A stretch of DNA of 9,486 nt. It comes from an uncultured Collinsella sp. (GTDB lineage: Bacteria; Actinomycetota; Coriobacteriia; Coriobacteriales; Coriobacteriaceae). The notes below the pieces were generated by a model. The model saw only the letters and a list, made by a program, of their open reading frames with translations, was not told the DNA's origin and did no database searches. Of this stretch, positions 1 through 6,521 are shown piece after piece. The DNA lies in the NCBI GenBank assembly GCA_934655755.1, contig CAKUHA010000032.1, forward strand, positions 1 through 9,486, written 5' to 3'. Position 1 is the stretch's first letter, and every line of letters starts with the position of its first letter. The position numbers and the translations under genes are program-made.

Positions 1-372
1 CAGCGCAACTACGACTGCCTGCGCGAGGCCAAGAAGCGCGGCGTCGTCATGACGATCGGCTCCGACTCCTTCTCCTTCGTCACCCCGTACGGCAACTGCT
101 CCATCGAGGAGATGTACGAGTTCGTCGACAAGATCGGCTTCACCCCGGTCGAGACCATCACCTGCGCCACCCTCAACGGTGCCAAGATGTGCCACATCGA
201 GGACGAGACCGGTTCCATCGAGGCCGGCAAGTGCGCCGACCTGCTGGTCGTCAACGGTGACGTCGCCGCCGACATCCACGTGCTCAACACCGACAACATG
301 GACGTCATCATGAAGGACGGTTGGATTGTCGAGGCCGGCACCTTCGGCGAAGCCAACAAGTACAGCGCGTAG
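1..372 (+). CDS. Amidohydrolase-family metal-dependent hydrolase, C-terminal part (5' end outside window)
   Basis: The reading frame is open from the first base and ends at TAG 370-372, giving 123 residues of a longer protein, so the internal ATG at 49 is not a true start. Residues 18-22 read TIGSD. A Gly-Ser-Asp at the end of the barrel is typical of the last metal-binding Asp (here Asp22) of the amidohydrolase superfamily. The tail around residues 70-82 (GSIEAGKCADLLV) matches the family's usual C-terminal beta-sandwich signature, in which the enzyme is followed by an 'aDlvv' strand and a final 'V.dGriv..G' segment (here KDGWIVEAG). Such enzymes hydrolyse C-N bonds in cyclic amides, imidazolones, amidines or dipeptides in the cytoplasm. 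The substrate cannot be told from this fragment. The gene is closed by the hairpin at 424-459, so it is probably not co-transcribed with the kinase gene that follows. The family call is firm, the substrate is unknown. Confidence 0.85.
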   Translation, partial: QRNYDCLREAKKRGVVMTIGSDSFSFVTPYGNCSIEEMYEFVDKIGFTPVETITCATLNGAKMCHIEDETGSIEAGKCADLLVVNGDVAADIHVLNTDNMDVIMKDGWIVEAGTFGEANKYSA

Positions 373-423
373 GCTACCGTTCATCGATGGCTGGATGTAA
401 ATCAAAGAAATTGATTGCATAAT

Positions 424-459
424 GCAATAAAGAGGGTCGCTTGCGGCCCTCTTTATTGC
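424..459 (+). terminator. Strong intrinsic terminator after the amidohydrolase gene
   Basis: Bases 424-440 pair with 443-459 over essentially the whole length, with one G-T wobble (437/446). The stem has an A/T-rich base (AATAAA against TTTATT) and a GC-rich top closed by a short TT-centred loop. This is the layout of a factor-independent terminator, with the U-rich stretch forming the 3' arm. It lies 51 bases after the amidohydrolase stop and only about 18 bases before the ribosome binding site of the next gene, so it could also act as a leader element for that gene. By symmetry it could work weakly in the other direction. Confidence 0.75.
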
Positions 460-477
460 TATGGGTGCGTTAGTCAG

Positions 478-483
478 AAGGGG
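478..483 (+). promoter_or_regulatory. Ribosome binding site that decides the start of the first LytS-type kinase
   Basis: AAGGGG at 478-483 is the only Shine-Dalgarno-like sequence ahead of this gene. It touches the ATG at 484, which leaves no spacing for that codon, but lies six bases before the in-frame GTG at 490. The GTG is therefore the preferred start. The same AAGGGG motif precedes the transporter gene (3904-3909) at an eight-base spacing. Confidence 0.6.
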
Positions 484-489
484 ATGACG

Positions 490-1875
490 GTGGATTTCAA
501 TAGGCTGATTCTGGGTAAGAGCTACAACTCTACCAAGGTCTTTCGTACGGCCCAGCATGTGGTCCAGGCCATCCTGCTTGGTGTTGTCGTTCCGGCGCTT
601 ATCCTGCTGCTTATCTGGGATTTAACCGATAATCCCAATCCCGTTCCGGGCGTTGTCGTTATTGCCGGCCTGGTCATGCTGTGCTTCTTTTTCTCGTATG
701 TTTTTGTGGTTCCCGATGACCTCACATCGAGCGCAACCGACCGTACGCTCGCCATTGCATCAAAAATATTCGCCTACACGTCGCGCGGCCTTACGCCCGA
801 AGCGGCCCTGGGTGCCTCTAAAATTATCCTGTCCGAGACCATCGCCTCTGCCATCTGCTTTACCGACGGCAAGCAGGTGCTGGCGAGCTGGGGCGAGGAT
901 TCGGCAAAGTGCCCTGCCGGAACCCCGGTAGTGCTCAAGACCACGCTCAGTGTGATTGAAACGGGCGAGCAGAGCGTGTTTTCGCGCGACACCTCCAATG
1001 AGACGGGCGGCTATTTTCCCCGCCTGCGCGCCGGCATTGTCGCGCCGCTTACCGTGCGCGGGCATTGCGTGGGCACGCTCGAGCTGTATTACCCCCGCCT
1101 GAGCAGCATCGATATGCGCCAGACGGCTCTGGCCTCGGGCTTTGCCGACCTTATCTCCACGCAGCTCGCGAGCTTTGAGCTCGAGCGCCAGGACGAGCTC
1201 ACAGCCCGCGTTGAGCTTCGCGCCCTGCAGTCGCAGGTCGACCCGCATTTTCTATTCAATACCATTAGCACTATCGTGTCGCTCGTTCGAACCGAGCCCG
1301 ACAAGGCGCGATCGTTGCTGATCGACTTTTCCAACTACTATCGTCAGACGCTTTCTGACTCCGATACGCTCACCACGCTCGAGCACGAGGTGGAACAGGG
1401 CACTCGTTATATCAATCTTATGCAGGCCCGGTACGGCGACGGCCGTCTGCGCGTCTCGGTCGATATCGACTTCGAGGTGCGCGACAGCCTGGTGCCGCCG
1501 TTTATCTTGCAGCCGCTGCTCGAAAACTGCATCAAGCATGCGCAGCGCGAGATCGAGCCGCTTTCTATTCGTGTTAGGGCTTTTGAGACCGATGACGGCT
1601 TGGAAATCATCGTCGAAGATGACGGCATCGGGATGAGCGAAGAAGTCTGCGCGCATCTGTTTGAGCAGCATCGCCGAGAGGAGCCCGAGAGCATTACTGC
1701 CGACGGCTCCATCAAGCGAGGTTGCGGCCTGGCGCTCTTCAACGTGCTTCAGCGCATCCATTTCTTTTACGGAGAAGATTCTGGCATGCGCGTGAAGTCC
1801 CAGGAGGGCGTGGGAACGCAGGTCATCGTTGAGCTGAACGGCGAGCCGCATGAACCGGCGCCGTTGACGGTGTAG
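490..1875 (+). CDS. LytS/YehU-type sensor histidine kinase with two membrane helices and GAF-like domain (system 1)
   Basis: This 461-residue membrane kinase should autophosphorylate on His and pass phosphate to the LytTR regulator encoded 38 bases downstream. Seen in order: helix 1 (about 24-43), a ten-residue loop, helix 2 (about 54-74), a GAF-like domain (about 100-220), and a helical linker. The His_kinase domain has PHFLFNT with phospho-acceptor His253, and the ATPase domain has an N box (ENCIKHA, Asn346), a G1 box (DDGIGM, Asp378 to Gly381) and a G2 box (GCGLALFN, 411-418). All catalytic motifs are intact. Classical LytS proteins carry a 5TMR-LYT sensor of five or more helices; here it is cut down to two, so the signal is probably sensed in the membrane or by the GAF domain. 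The GTG at 490 is chosen for its spacing to AAGGGG; ATG 484 is the alternative. An upstream TTG at 415 would force translation through the terminator hairpin. It is a paralogue of the kinase at 6521-7864. The ligand is unknown. Confidence 0.9.
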   Translation: MDFNRLILGKSYNSTKVFRTAQHVVQAILLGVVVPALILLLIWDLTDNPNPVPGVVVIAGLVMLCFFFSYVFVVPDDLTSSATDRTLAIASKIFAYTSRGLTPEAALGASKIILSETIASAICFTDGKQVLASWGEDSAKCPAGTPVVLKTTLSVIETGEQSVFSRDTSNETGGYFPRLRAGIVAPLTVRGHCVGTLELYYPRLSSIDMRQTALASGFADLISTQLASFELERQDELTARVELRALQSQVDPHFLFNTISTIVSLVRTEPDKARSLLIDFSNYYRQTLSDSDTLTTLEHEVEQGTRYINLMQARYGDGRLRVSVDIDFEVRDSLVPPFILQPLLENCIKHAQREIEPLSIRVRAFETDDGLEIIVEDDGIGMSEEVCAHLFEQHRREEPESITADGSIKRGCGLALFNVLQRIHFFYGEDSGMRVKSQEGVGTQVIVELNGEPHEPAPLTV

Positions 1876-1913
1876 CACGCGGGTTGATTGAGAGAAAAAG
1901 AGGGGAAGCGCAT

Positions 1914-2648
1914 ATGTCCGAAGGCTGGAACATCCTGGTGGTTGATGACGAGCCCCCAATTAGGGCTGAGCTACGCTATCTGTTGGAAAAGGATGCGCGC
2001 GTGGGAACCATTGCCGAGGCGGGCAATGTCACCGAGGCCGTGGAGTCGATTCTGTCGAACAAGCCCGACGTGCTGTTCTTGGACATCACGATGCCCGGGC
2101 GCTCGGGAATTGAGCTTGCCGAGACGCTGCAGAACCTAAAGACGCCGCCGGTCGTGGTGTTTGTGACGGCATTTGCCGAGTATGCGGCCGATGCCTATAA
2201 CCTCGATGCCGTCGACTACGTCGTCAAGCCGGTTGAGGACGCGCGCCTGTCAAAGGCGCTCGACAAGATCGAGACTGCTTTGGGCGCCCGGCGTGTTGTC
2301 CATGCTCCGCGTCAGCCTTTGCGCCTGACGGTGGACCGCGGGGGCAAAAAGGTGTTCATTCCCGTCGCGGACGTCTGCTACTTTGAGGCGCGCGCTGATT
2401 TTTGCAACGCCGTCTGCGCCGAGGGAACGTACCTGATCAATGAGTCGATCTCCTCGCTCGAGCGCCGCTTGGGCTCCGAGGGCTTTATCCGCGTCCATCG
2501 CAGCTATCTGGTCAATTTGGAAGACGTGCACAATGTCGAGGTCGGCTCCACGGGCCTCATGGAGCTTCGACTCGATCGCGTGGGCTCGACCGTGCCCGTA
2601 TCTCGTCGCCGTGCCGCCGAGGTCAAGGCCCATTTGGGGCTCGCGTAG
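1914..2648 (+). CDS. LytTR-family response regulator (system 1)
   Basis: This 244-residue cytoplasmic DNA-binding regulator is the evident partner of the kinase upstream. The receiver domain (1-120) has the acidic pair Asp11-Asp12, phospho-acceptor Asp57 in FLDITMPG, Thr85 and the conserved Lys105-Pro106. After a linker, a LytTR DNA-binding domain (about 138-240) shows YFEA, the FIRVHRSYLVNL core and PVSRRR near the end. LytTR domains bind paired direct repeats through beta strands instead of a helix-turn-helix. The ATG at 1914 is chosen because AGGGGA at 1901-1906 lies seven bases upstream; a TTG at 1884 in the same frame would swallow that site. Close spacing to the kinase indicates one operon. 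It is a paralogue of the regulator at 7937-8653. Candidate targets are the neighbouring phospholipase-like, transporter or glycosyltransferase genes, which is inference from position only. Confidence 0.92.
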   Translation: MSEGWNILVVDDEPPIRAELRYLLEKDARVGTIAEAGNVTEAVESILSNKPDVLFLDITMPGRSGIELAETLQNLKTPPVVVFVTAFAEYAADAYNLDAVDYVVKPVEDARLSKALDKIETALGARRVVHAPRQPLRLTVDRGGKKVFIPVADVCYFEARADFCNAVCAEGTYLINESISSLERRLGSEGFIRVHRSYLVNLEDVHNVEVGSTGLMELRLDRVGSTVPVSRRRAAEVKAHLGLA

Positions 2649-2652
2649 CGAG

Positions 2653-2682
2653 ACCTGCGCAACATCGTTTGCCGATGCAGGT
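2653..2682 (+). terminator. Possible weak terminator hairpin after system 1
   Basis: ACCTGC (2653-2658) pairs with GCAGGT (2677-2682), and inside it ATCG (2664-2667) pairs with CGAT (2673-2676), leaving a five-base bulge on the left arm and a five-base loop. Only TTTGGT follows, which is a poor U-tract, so termination would be inefficient or absent. The hairpin lies just after the regulator stop codon and before the possible promoter of the next gene. Confidence 0.3.
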
Positions 2683-2709
2683 TTGGTATGGCCGCGCGGT
2701 GGGCATAAT
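2683..2709 (+). promoter_or_regulatory. Possible promoter for the phospholipase C-like gene
   Basis: CATAAT at 2704-2709 matches five of six bases of a sigma-70 type -10 element and lies 32 bases before the start codon. The best -35-like partner, TTGGTA at 2683-2688, has only a 15-base spacer and is weak. The gene could equally be transcribed by read-through from the regulator upstream. Confidence 0.28.
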
Positions 2710-2741
2710 GGGTGGCATCGAATGTTATCGAAAGGATCGCT

Positions 2742-3686
2742 ATGCCCGCGCTTATCACCCATCATCTATTTGGCGAGGAAAGCATTGAGCGTCTGCCGCA
2801 GGGCGTTATTACGTCTGACGAGGAGCGCATTGCTTTTATCCTGGGCAACCAGGGTCCCGACCCGTTTTTCTTCCACATTCTGACGCCGCGCGTTTCCGAC
2901 TGCACGCTGTTGGCGCAGGTTATGCACCGTTCGCGCATGTCGCGCCAGTTCTCGTGCCTGCGCGATGGCGTGTCTCACCTGCTTCCACGCGATGCCAACT
3001 TGGGTCGCGCCTTTGCGCTGGGCCTGCTGTCGCACTACGTGCTCGACCGCAATGCCCATCCCTTTGTCTACGAGCAGCAGTTTGGCATCGTTGAGTCCGA
3101 TTCCGAGCTGGAGGATTCGGGCAGCCAGGTCCATGCGGTGCTCGAGAGCGACCTGGACGTGCTGATGCTGCAGATCAAGCGCGATGGTGCCACGGTCGAT
3201 GACTATCCGCCAGCGGGCGAGATCGTTACTACCGACCGTATCAATCGCGTGGCCGGCGTGCTGATGAGCTATGTCGCCGGGCGTGTGTACGGGATCGATA
3301 TCCCGGCGGGGGAGTACGGCGCCGCCGTTGCCGACATGCAGCTGCTCTATCGCGCCATTGAACCGGCCGGTTCGGCCAAGACGCGTGCAATTGCCCTGGT
3401 CGAGGGCCTGGTACACGACTACTCGCTGCTCGATGGCCTCGCTCACCGCGTGACGACCGAGCTGCCCGAGCGCACCGGCAACCTGGGCCATCTGCCCTGG
3501 AAGAATCCCTTTACCGACGAGGTCTCGAACGAGAGCTTCCCCGAGGTCTTTGACCGCGCGCTGGTCGATTACGAGTGCACGGTCGCGCGATTCATCGAAA
3601 CGGGCGATATGGAGGCCGTGACCAGCCATGTCAACTACAGCGGCCGTGTGCTCGGCACCGACGAGGAGTTCGACCGCGAGGAATAA
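2742..3686 (+). CDS. Zinc-dependent phospholipase C family protein, cytoplasmic form
   Basis: This 314-residue protein carries the metal-ligand pattern of the zinc-dependent phospholipase C / S1-P1 nuclease-like fold (Pfam Zn_dep_PLPC). It has THH near the N-terminus (His7, His8), GNQGPDPFFFH (Asp40, His45), SHYVLDRNAHPFV (His98, Asp102, His106) and HAVLESDLD (His131, Glu135, Asp139). The spacing of these His/Asp clusters is the main evidence. Classical members are secreted and cleave phosphatidylcholine, and their N-terminal ligand appears only after the signal peptide is removed. This protein has no signal peptide or membrane segment, so it probably acts in the cytoplasm and its substrate is uncertain. 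The start at ATG 2742 has AAAGGA at 2731-2736, five bases upstream; a GTG at 2712 is in frame but has no site. It follows system 1 on the same strand and may be part of its output. The family is likely, the enzymatic activity unproven. Confidence 0.8.
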   Translation: MPALITHHLFGEESIERLPQGVITSDEERIAFILGNQGPDPFFFHILTPRVSDCTLLAQVMHRSRMSRQFSCLRDGVSHLLPRDANLGRAFALGLLSHYVLDRNAHPFVYEQQFGIVESDSELEDSGSQVHAVLESDLDVLMLQIKRDGATVDDYPPAGEIVTTDRINRVAGVLMSYVAGRVYGIDIPAGEYGAAVADMQLLYRAIEPAGSAKTRAIALVEGLVHDYSLLDGLAHRVTTELPERTGNLGHLPWKNPFTDEVSNESFPEVFDRALVDYECTVARFIETGDMEAVTSHVNYSGRVLGTDEEFDREE

Positions 3687-3715
3687 CGAACCATCTCGCC
3701 CACGCTCTCCAATAA

Positions 3716-3780
3716 GTTGCGGTGGAATATGGACTAAATAGGCGTCTTTAGTGGCCAAACAGTCCGTATTTCACCGCAAC
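3716..3780. repeat. 65-nt long hairpin (20-bp inverted repeat), candidate dispersed palindromic element
   Basis: Bases 3716-3735 and 3761-3780 are inverted copies that differ at only two of 20 positions, and both differences leave G-T pairs in the + strand transcript, so the RNA stem is unbroken. One further A-T pair (3715/3781) extends it. The 25-base middle contains a second, competing hairpin, ACTAAA (3733-3738) with TTTAGT (3747-3752), which overlaps the end of the long stem. No T-run follows on either strand, so it is not a standard intrinsic terminator. No target-site duplication or transposase is seen. It lies in the 231-base non-coding gap between the phospholipase-like gene and the transporter gene. 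It could be a REP-like or MITE-like repeat, or a regulatory RNA structure. Confidence 0.7.
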
Positions 3781-3917
3781 TGCGTTGGGGATGCGGGTCT
3801 GTCCCACCGGCTTGCATGCCCGTGCGCGCCCCTTTGCCGAATCCTTACCGGAGCTTCTGGACAATTGGGGTACGATGAACTAACTGCATATCGGGCGAAT
3901 ACGAAGGGGCCCTGTCC

Positions 3918-5168
3918 ATGAAATACACCAAGCTCGAGCGTAACTGGGTTATGTACGATGTGGGCAACTCGGCCCTCGTGCTGCTCAATACCTCGGTGGT
4001 GCCCATCTACTTTAACGCCATCAATACCGGTGCCTCCTCGGCCGACCTCGTGGTCGCTTGGGGCAACGCGCAGACGATCGCCTCGCTGGTCATCGCCATG
4101 CTCATGCCCATTCTGGGAGCGCTTGCCGATTACGCCGGCAACAAGATCAAGTTCTTCCTGGGCTTCTTCCTCACGGGTCTGGTCCTTTGCCTGGCACAGG
4201 CTATCCCCATGTCTGCCATGGCGTTTTTGACCGTCTACGTGCTGTGCACCATCGGCCTCAACTCGTCCATGACGTTCTACGACGCCATGTTGCCCGACAT
4301 CACCACCGACGAGCGCATGGATGCCGTGTCGAGCTCGGGCTATGCTTGGGGCTACATCGGCTCGACCGTGCCCTTCATCGTCTGCCTGGCACTCATCATG
4401 GGCGGCCCTGCCCTTGGTGTTCCCACCATGTTGGCAACGCGCCTGTCGTTTATCATCACCGGTGCCTGGTGGCTCATCTTTACCTTGCCGCTCATTCGCA
4501 CCTATAAGCAAAAGTACGGTCGCGAGCGCGGTCCCGAGGACACCCTCGGCCACATTGTGGGCGGCGTGTTCTCCGAGGTCGGACACACCATGCGTGAGAT
4601 TGCCCGCAACAAGACCGTGTTGGTCTACATGATCGCGTTCTTCTTCTATATCGACGGCGTGCATACGGTCATTTCCATGGCCACCAGCTACGGCTCGGCT
4701 TTGGGTATCGATTCGACCCAGCTGGTGCTGGCGCTGCTCGTCACGCAGTTTGTAGCCTTCCCGTCCGCCATTATCTACGGCAAGCTCGCCGGTCGCGTGG
4801 GTACGCTCAACATGATCATGGTGGCCGTCGCCGCCTATATGGGCATCGTGCTCTTTGCCGCGTTCTTCTTAAAGACCGCCTTCGAGTTTTGGGTGCTCGC
4901 CATCTTGGTCGGCCTGTTCCAGGGAGGCGTGCAGGCGCTGAGCCGCAGCTACTTCGGTCGCATCATTCCCAAGGAAAAGTCCAACGAGTACTACGGTTTC
5001 TTTGATATCTTTGGTCGCTACGCAAGCGTTATGGGCACCTTCCTGGTGTCGGTCGTCACCTCGCTGACCGGCAACCCGTCGCTGGGCGTCCTTTCCATTG
5101 GCGTGCTGCTGGTGGTGGGCTTTATCCTGCTGGTTCGCCTGTCTCGTATAGTTCAGGCGGCACAGTAA
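3918..5168 (+). CDS. Major facilitator superfamily transporter, UMF1 / Atg22-like family
   Basis: This 416-residue polytopic inner-membrane protein has about twelve hydrophobic segments. The N-terminus WVMYDVGNSA (10-19) is the hallmark of the UMF1 (unknown major facilitator 1) family, related to the yeast vacuolar amino-acid effluxer Atg22. Other family signatures are FYDAMLPDI (120-127), followed by SSSGYAWGYIGS, and the late motif GGVQALSRSYFGRIIPKEKS (from residue 336), with EYYGFFDIFGR after it. The central cytoplasmic loop lies around residues 195-230. Length fits the family. The start ATG has AAGGGG at 3904-3909, eight bases upstream. Substrates of bacterial UMF1 proteins are mostly unknown; small solutes or amino acids are plausible from the Atg22 link. 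It lies between the two LytS/LytTR systems, and known LytTR regulators often control MFS or carboxylate transporters, so regulation by one of them is reasonable but unproven. I see no convincing promoter directly upstream. Confidence 0.9.
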   Translation: MKYTKLERNWVMYDVGNSALVLLNTSVVPIYFNAINTGASSADLVVAWGNAQTIASLVIAMLMPILGALADYAGNKIKFFLGFFLTGLVLCLAQAIPMSAMAFLTVYVLCTIGLNSSMTFYDAMLPDITTDERMDAVSSSGYAWGYIGSTVPFIVCLALIMGGPALGVPTMLATRLSFIITGAWWLIFTLPLIRTYKQKYGRERGPEDTLGHIVGGVFSEVGHTMREIARNKTVLVYMIAFFFYIDGVHTVISMATSYGSALGIDSTQLVLALLVTQFVAFPSAIIYGKLAGRVGTLNMIMVAVAAYMGIVLFAAFFLKTAFEFWVLAILVGLFQGGVQALSRSYFGRIIPKEKSNEYYGFFDIFGRYASVMGTFLVSVVTSLTGNPSLGVLSIGVLLVVGFILLVRLSRIVQAAQ

Positions 5169-5230
5169 GCGCGGGGATAGTGCTTGTCCGCGGTGCTCTT
5201 TTAAGGTTCCGGACGTAAAACATTTCCGTC

Positions 5231-5259
5231 TACCCACCAATGCCGACCCCAAGTGGGTA
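5231..5259. promoter_or_regulatory. Perfect 7-bp inverted repeat upstream of the glycosyltransferase operon, candidate operator
   Basis: TACCCAC (5231-5237) and GTGGGTA (5253-5259) are exact inverted copies separated by 15 bases. The right arm runs into TATGAT (5258-5263), a possible -10 element, although I find no good -35 partner. The arrangement could be an operator or a weak RNA hairpin. LytTR regulators usually bind direct repeats, so this is not obviously their site. Confidence 0.3.
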
Positions 5260-5281
5260 TGATTGAATCAGCTAGGTCGCG

Positions 5282-5315
5282 GGGCGTCGCCTGTGTTTGG
5301 TGGCGCCCTGTTTTT
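5282..5315 (+). terminator. Terminator-like hairpin just upstream of the glycosyltransferase ribosome binding site
   Basis: GGGCGTCGCC (5282-5291) pairs with GGTGGCGCCC (5299-5308) as a ten-bp stem with two G-T wobbles and a seven-base loop, followed by TG and five T (5311-5315). This is a good factor-independent terminator. The T-run ends only seven bases before the AAGGAGG site at 5323-5329. It may simply end transcription from the transporter gene, or sit in the leader of the glycosyltransferase operon as an attenuator. Confidence 0.6.
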
Positions 5316-5336
5316 GTGTTGTAAGGAGGGTAAGGC

Positions 5337-6521
5337 ATGAATGCCACGGTGGTGATTCCAACGTATTGGGCTGGCGATGATGCCCGTGCAAATGCCCCCG
5401 GCACCTATGACCATTCGACAAAGCTCAATGCTGCCAATCCCGAGCTCGACCGCTGCCTGGGTTCGTTCGAGCAGGTGCGCGACATCCCGCGCATTATCTT
5501 GCTGGTGGTTTGTCCGGCGTCTGCCACGGACGACGTATCAAAGCGCGTGCACGAGATCGTTGACGCGCATCCCACGCTCAACGTGACCGTCGTTACCAAT
5601 ATCGAGGCATCGCGTATCGCGGACCGCGTGGCGCAGATTGCGCCCAAGGGGTCGGGCGAGTGCGTGAGCCTTCGCGGTTACGGCGCCATCCGCAACATGG
5701 GGCTGGCCTGCGCCGCCGTGTTGGGCCACGATGCCGTTATCTTCGTCGACGACGACGAGACCGTCATCGATGCCGACTTCATGAAGCGCGCGACGTATGC
5801 GCTGGGGCAGCAGACGCGCCAGGGCCTGCCGATCCTGGTCAAGAGCGGTTATTTCTACGACCGCGACGGATCGCCGCTTGCCCCCACGGACAAAGTGGGC
5901 ATCTGCCATCGCTGGTGGACCAAGCGCATCGAGTTCAACCGCTGGATGAAAAAGGCGCTCTCGGGTACGCGCATCTCGCGCTCCAACTATGTGTGCGGCG
6001 GCCTTATGGCCCTGCATGCCCGCGCTTTTACCCGTGTGGCCTTCGACCCGTTTATCACCCGCGGTGAGGACCTGGACTATCTCTTTAACATGCGCATGTT
6101 TGGCTACGACGTATGGTTCGACAACGAGTGGACCGTGCGCCATCTACCGCCCGAGTCCGAGAAGCGCTCGCCGCGCTTTATGCAGGACGTGTATCGTTGG
6201 TACTACGAACGAGCCAAGCTGACGTTTGCCGCGCACCAAAAGGAGCTCATTCCCGTTACGGCCGCATCGCTCATGCCCTATCCGGGCCCGTGGATTTCGC
6301 GCGAGCTCGACGACCGCGTGCGCAAGACCGCCATGGTGCGCAGCATGTTTACCCGCGAGCACGAAGGCTACCTGCACATCTGGCGCTACGGTATTGCCGA
6401 GGCCCAGGCGTATGCGCGCCAAAACGCCGCAAGCTACCTGCGTTTCCAGAGCTTCTGGCCCAAGATTATGGACGGGCTTTGGCGTGACGCTCAACTGATC
6501 AACATCCTGGAGGGGGAGTAA
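5337..6521 (+). CDS. GT-A-fold glycosyltransferase (family 2-like), unknown substrate
   Basis: This 394-residue cytoplasmic enzyme has no signal peptide or membrane helix. It opens with TVVIPTYW (4-11), the first beta strand of a GT-A nucleotide-sugar binding fold. VIFVDDDE (134-141) supplies the metal-binding DxD motif (Asp138-Asp140). CGGLMALHARAF (220-231) followed by RGEDLDYLFNMRMFGYDVWF (242-261) matches the acceptor-side [E/D]D motif (Glu244, Asp245) and catalytic-base region of GT2-like enzymes, with His269 in the 'vrHlpPE' segment that often follows. It should transfer a sugar from a nucleotide donor, but neither donor nor acceptor is readable; glucosyl- or mannosyl-glycerate type and envelope glycan roles are both possible. 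The start ATG has a strong AAGGAGG at 5323-5329, seven bases away. Its stop overlaps the start of the following kinase by one base (TAATG), so the two are translationally coupled and the enzyme belongs to the system 2 operon. Confidence 0.85.
   Translation: MNATVVIPTYWAGDDARANAPGTYDHSTKLNAANPELDRCLGSFEQVRDIPRIILLVVCPASATDDVSKRVHEIVDAHPTLNVTVVTNIEASRIADRVAQIAPKGSGECVSLRGYGAIRNMGLACAAVLGHDAVIFVDDDETVIDADFMKRATYALGQQTRQGLPILVKSGYFYDRDGSPLAPTDKVGICHRWWTKRIEFNRWMKKALSGTRISRSNYVCGGLMALHARAFTRVAFDPFITRGEDLDYLFNMRMFGYDVWFDNEWTVRHLPPESEKRSPRFMQDVYRWYYERAKLTFAAHQKELIPVTAASLMPYPGPWISRELDDRVRKTAMVRSMFTREHEGYLHIWRYGIAEAQAYARQNAASYLRFQSFWPKIMDGLWRDAQLINILEGE

Noticed and set aside
415..489. Upstream TTG start extending the first kinase by 25 residues
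   Set aside because: The extension would run through the strong terminator hairpin at 424-459, has no ribosome site, and adds Cys-rich residues with no counterpart in the second kinase.
2766..3758. Minus-strand open frame of 330 codons
   Set aside because: It mirrors the phospholipase C-like gene and shows no recognisable domain. The + strand gene has a ribosome site and conserved metal ligands.
3858..3876. TGGACA and TACGAT upstream of the transporter as a promoter
   Set aside because: The two elements are only seven bases apart, and no other -35-like sequence lies at a workable distance.
3771..4664. Minus-strand open frame opposite the transporter gene
   Set aside because: It is His/Gly/Asp-rich low-complexity sequence typical of an antisense shadow of a GC-rich membrane protein gene.
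5186..5214. GTCCG/CGGAC pair after the transporter gene as a terminator
   Set aside because: Only five base pairs around a 19-base loop and no T-run; the hairpin at 5282-5315 is a far better candidate.
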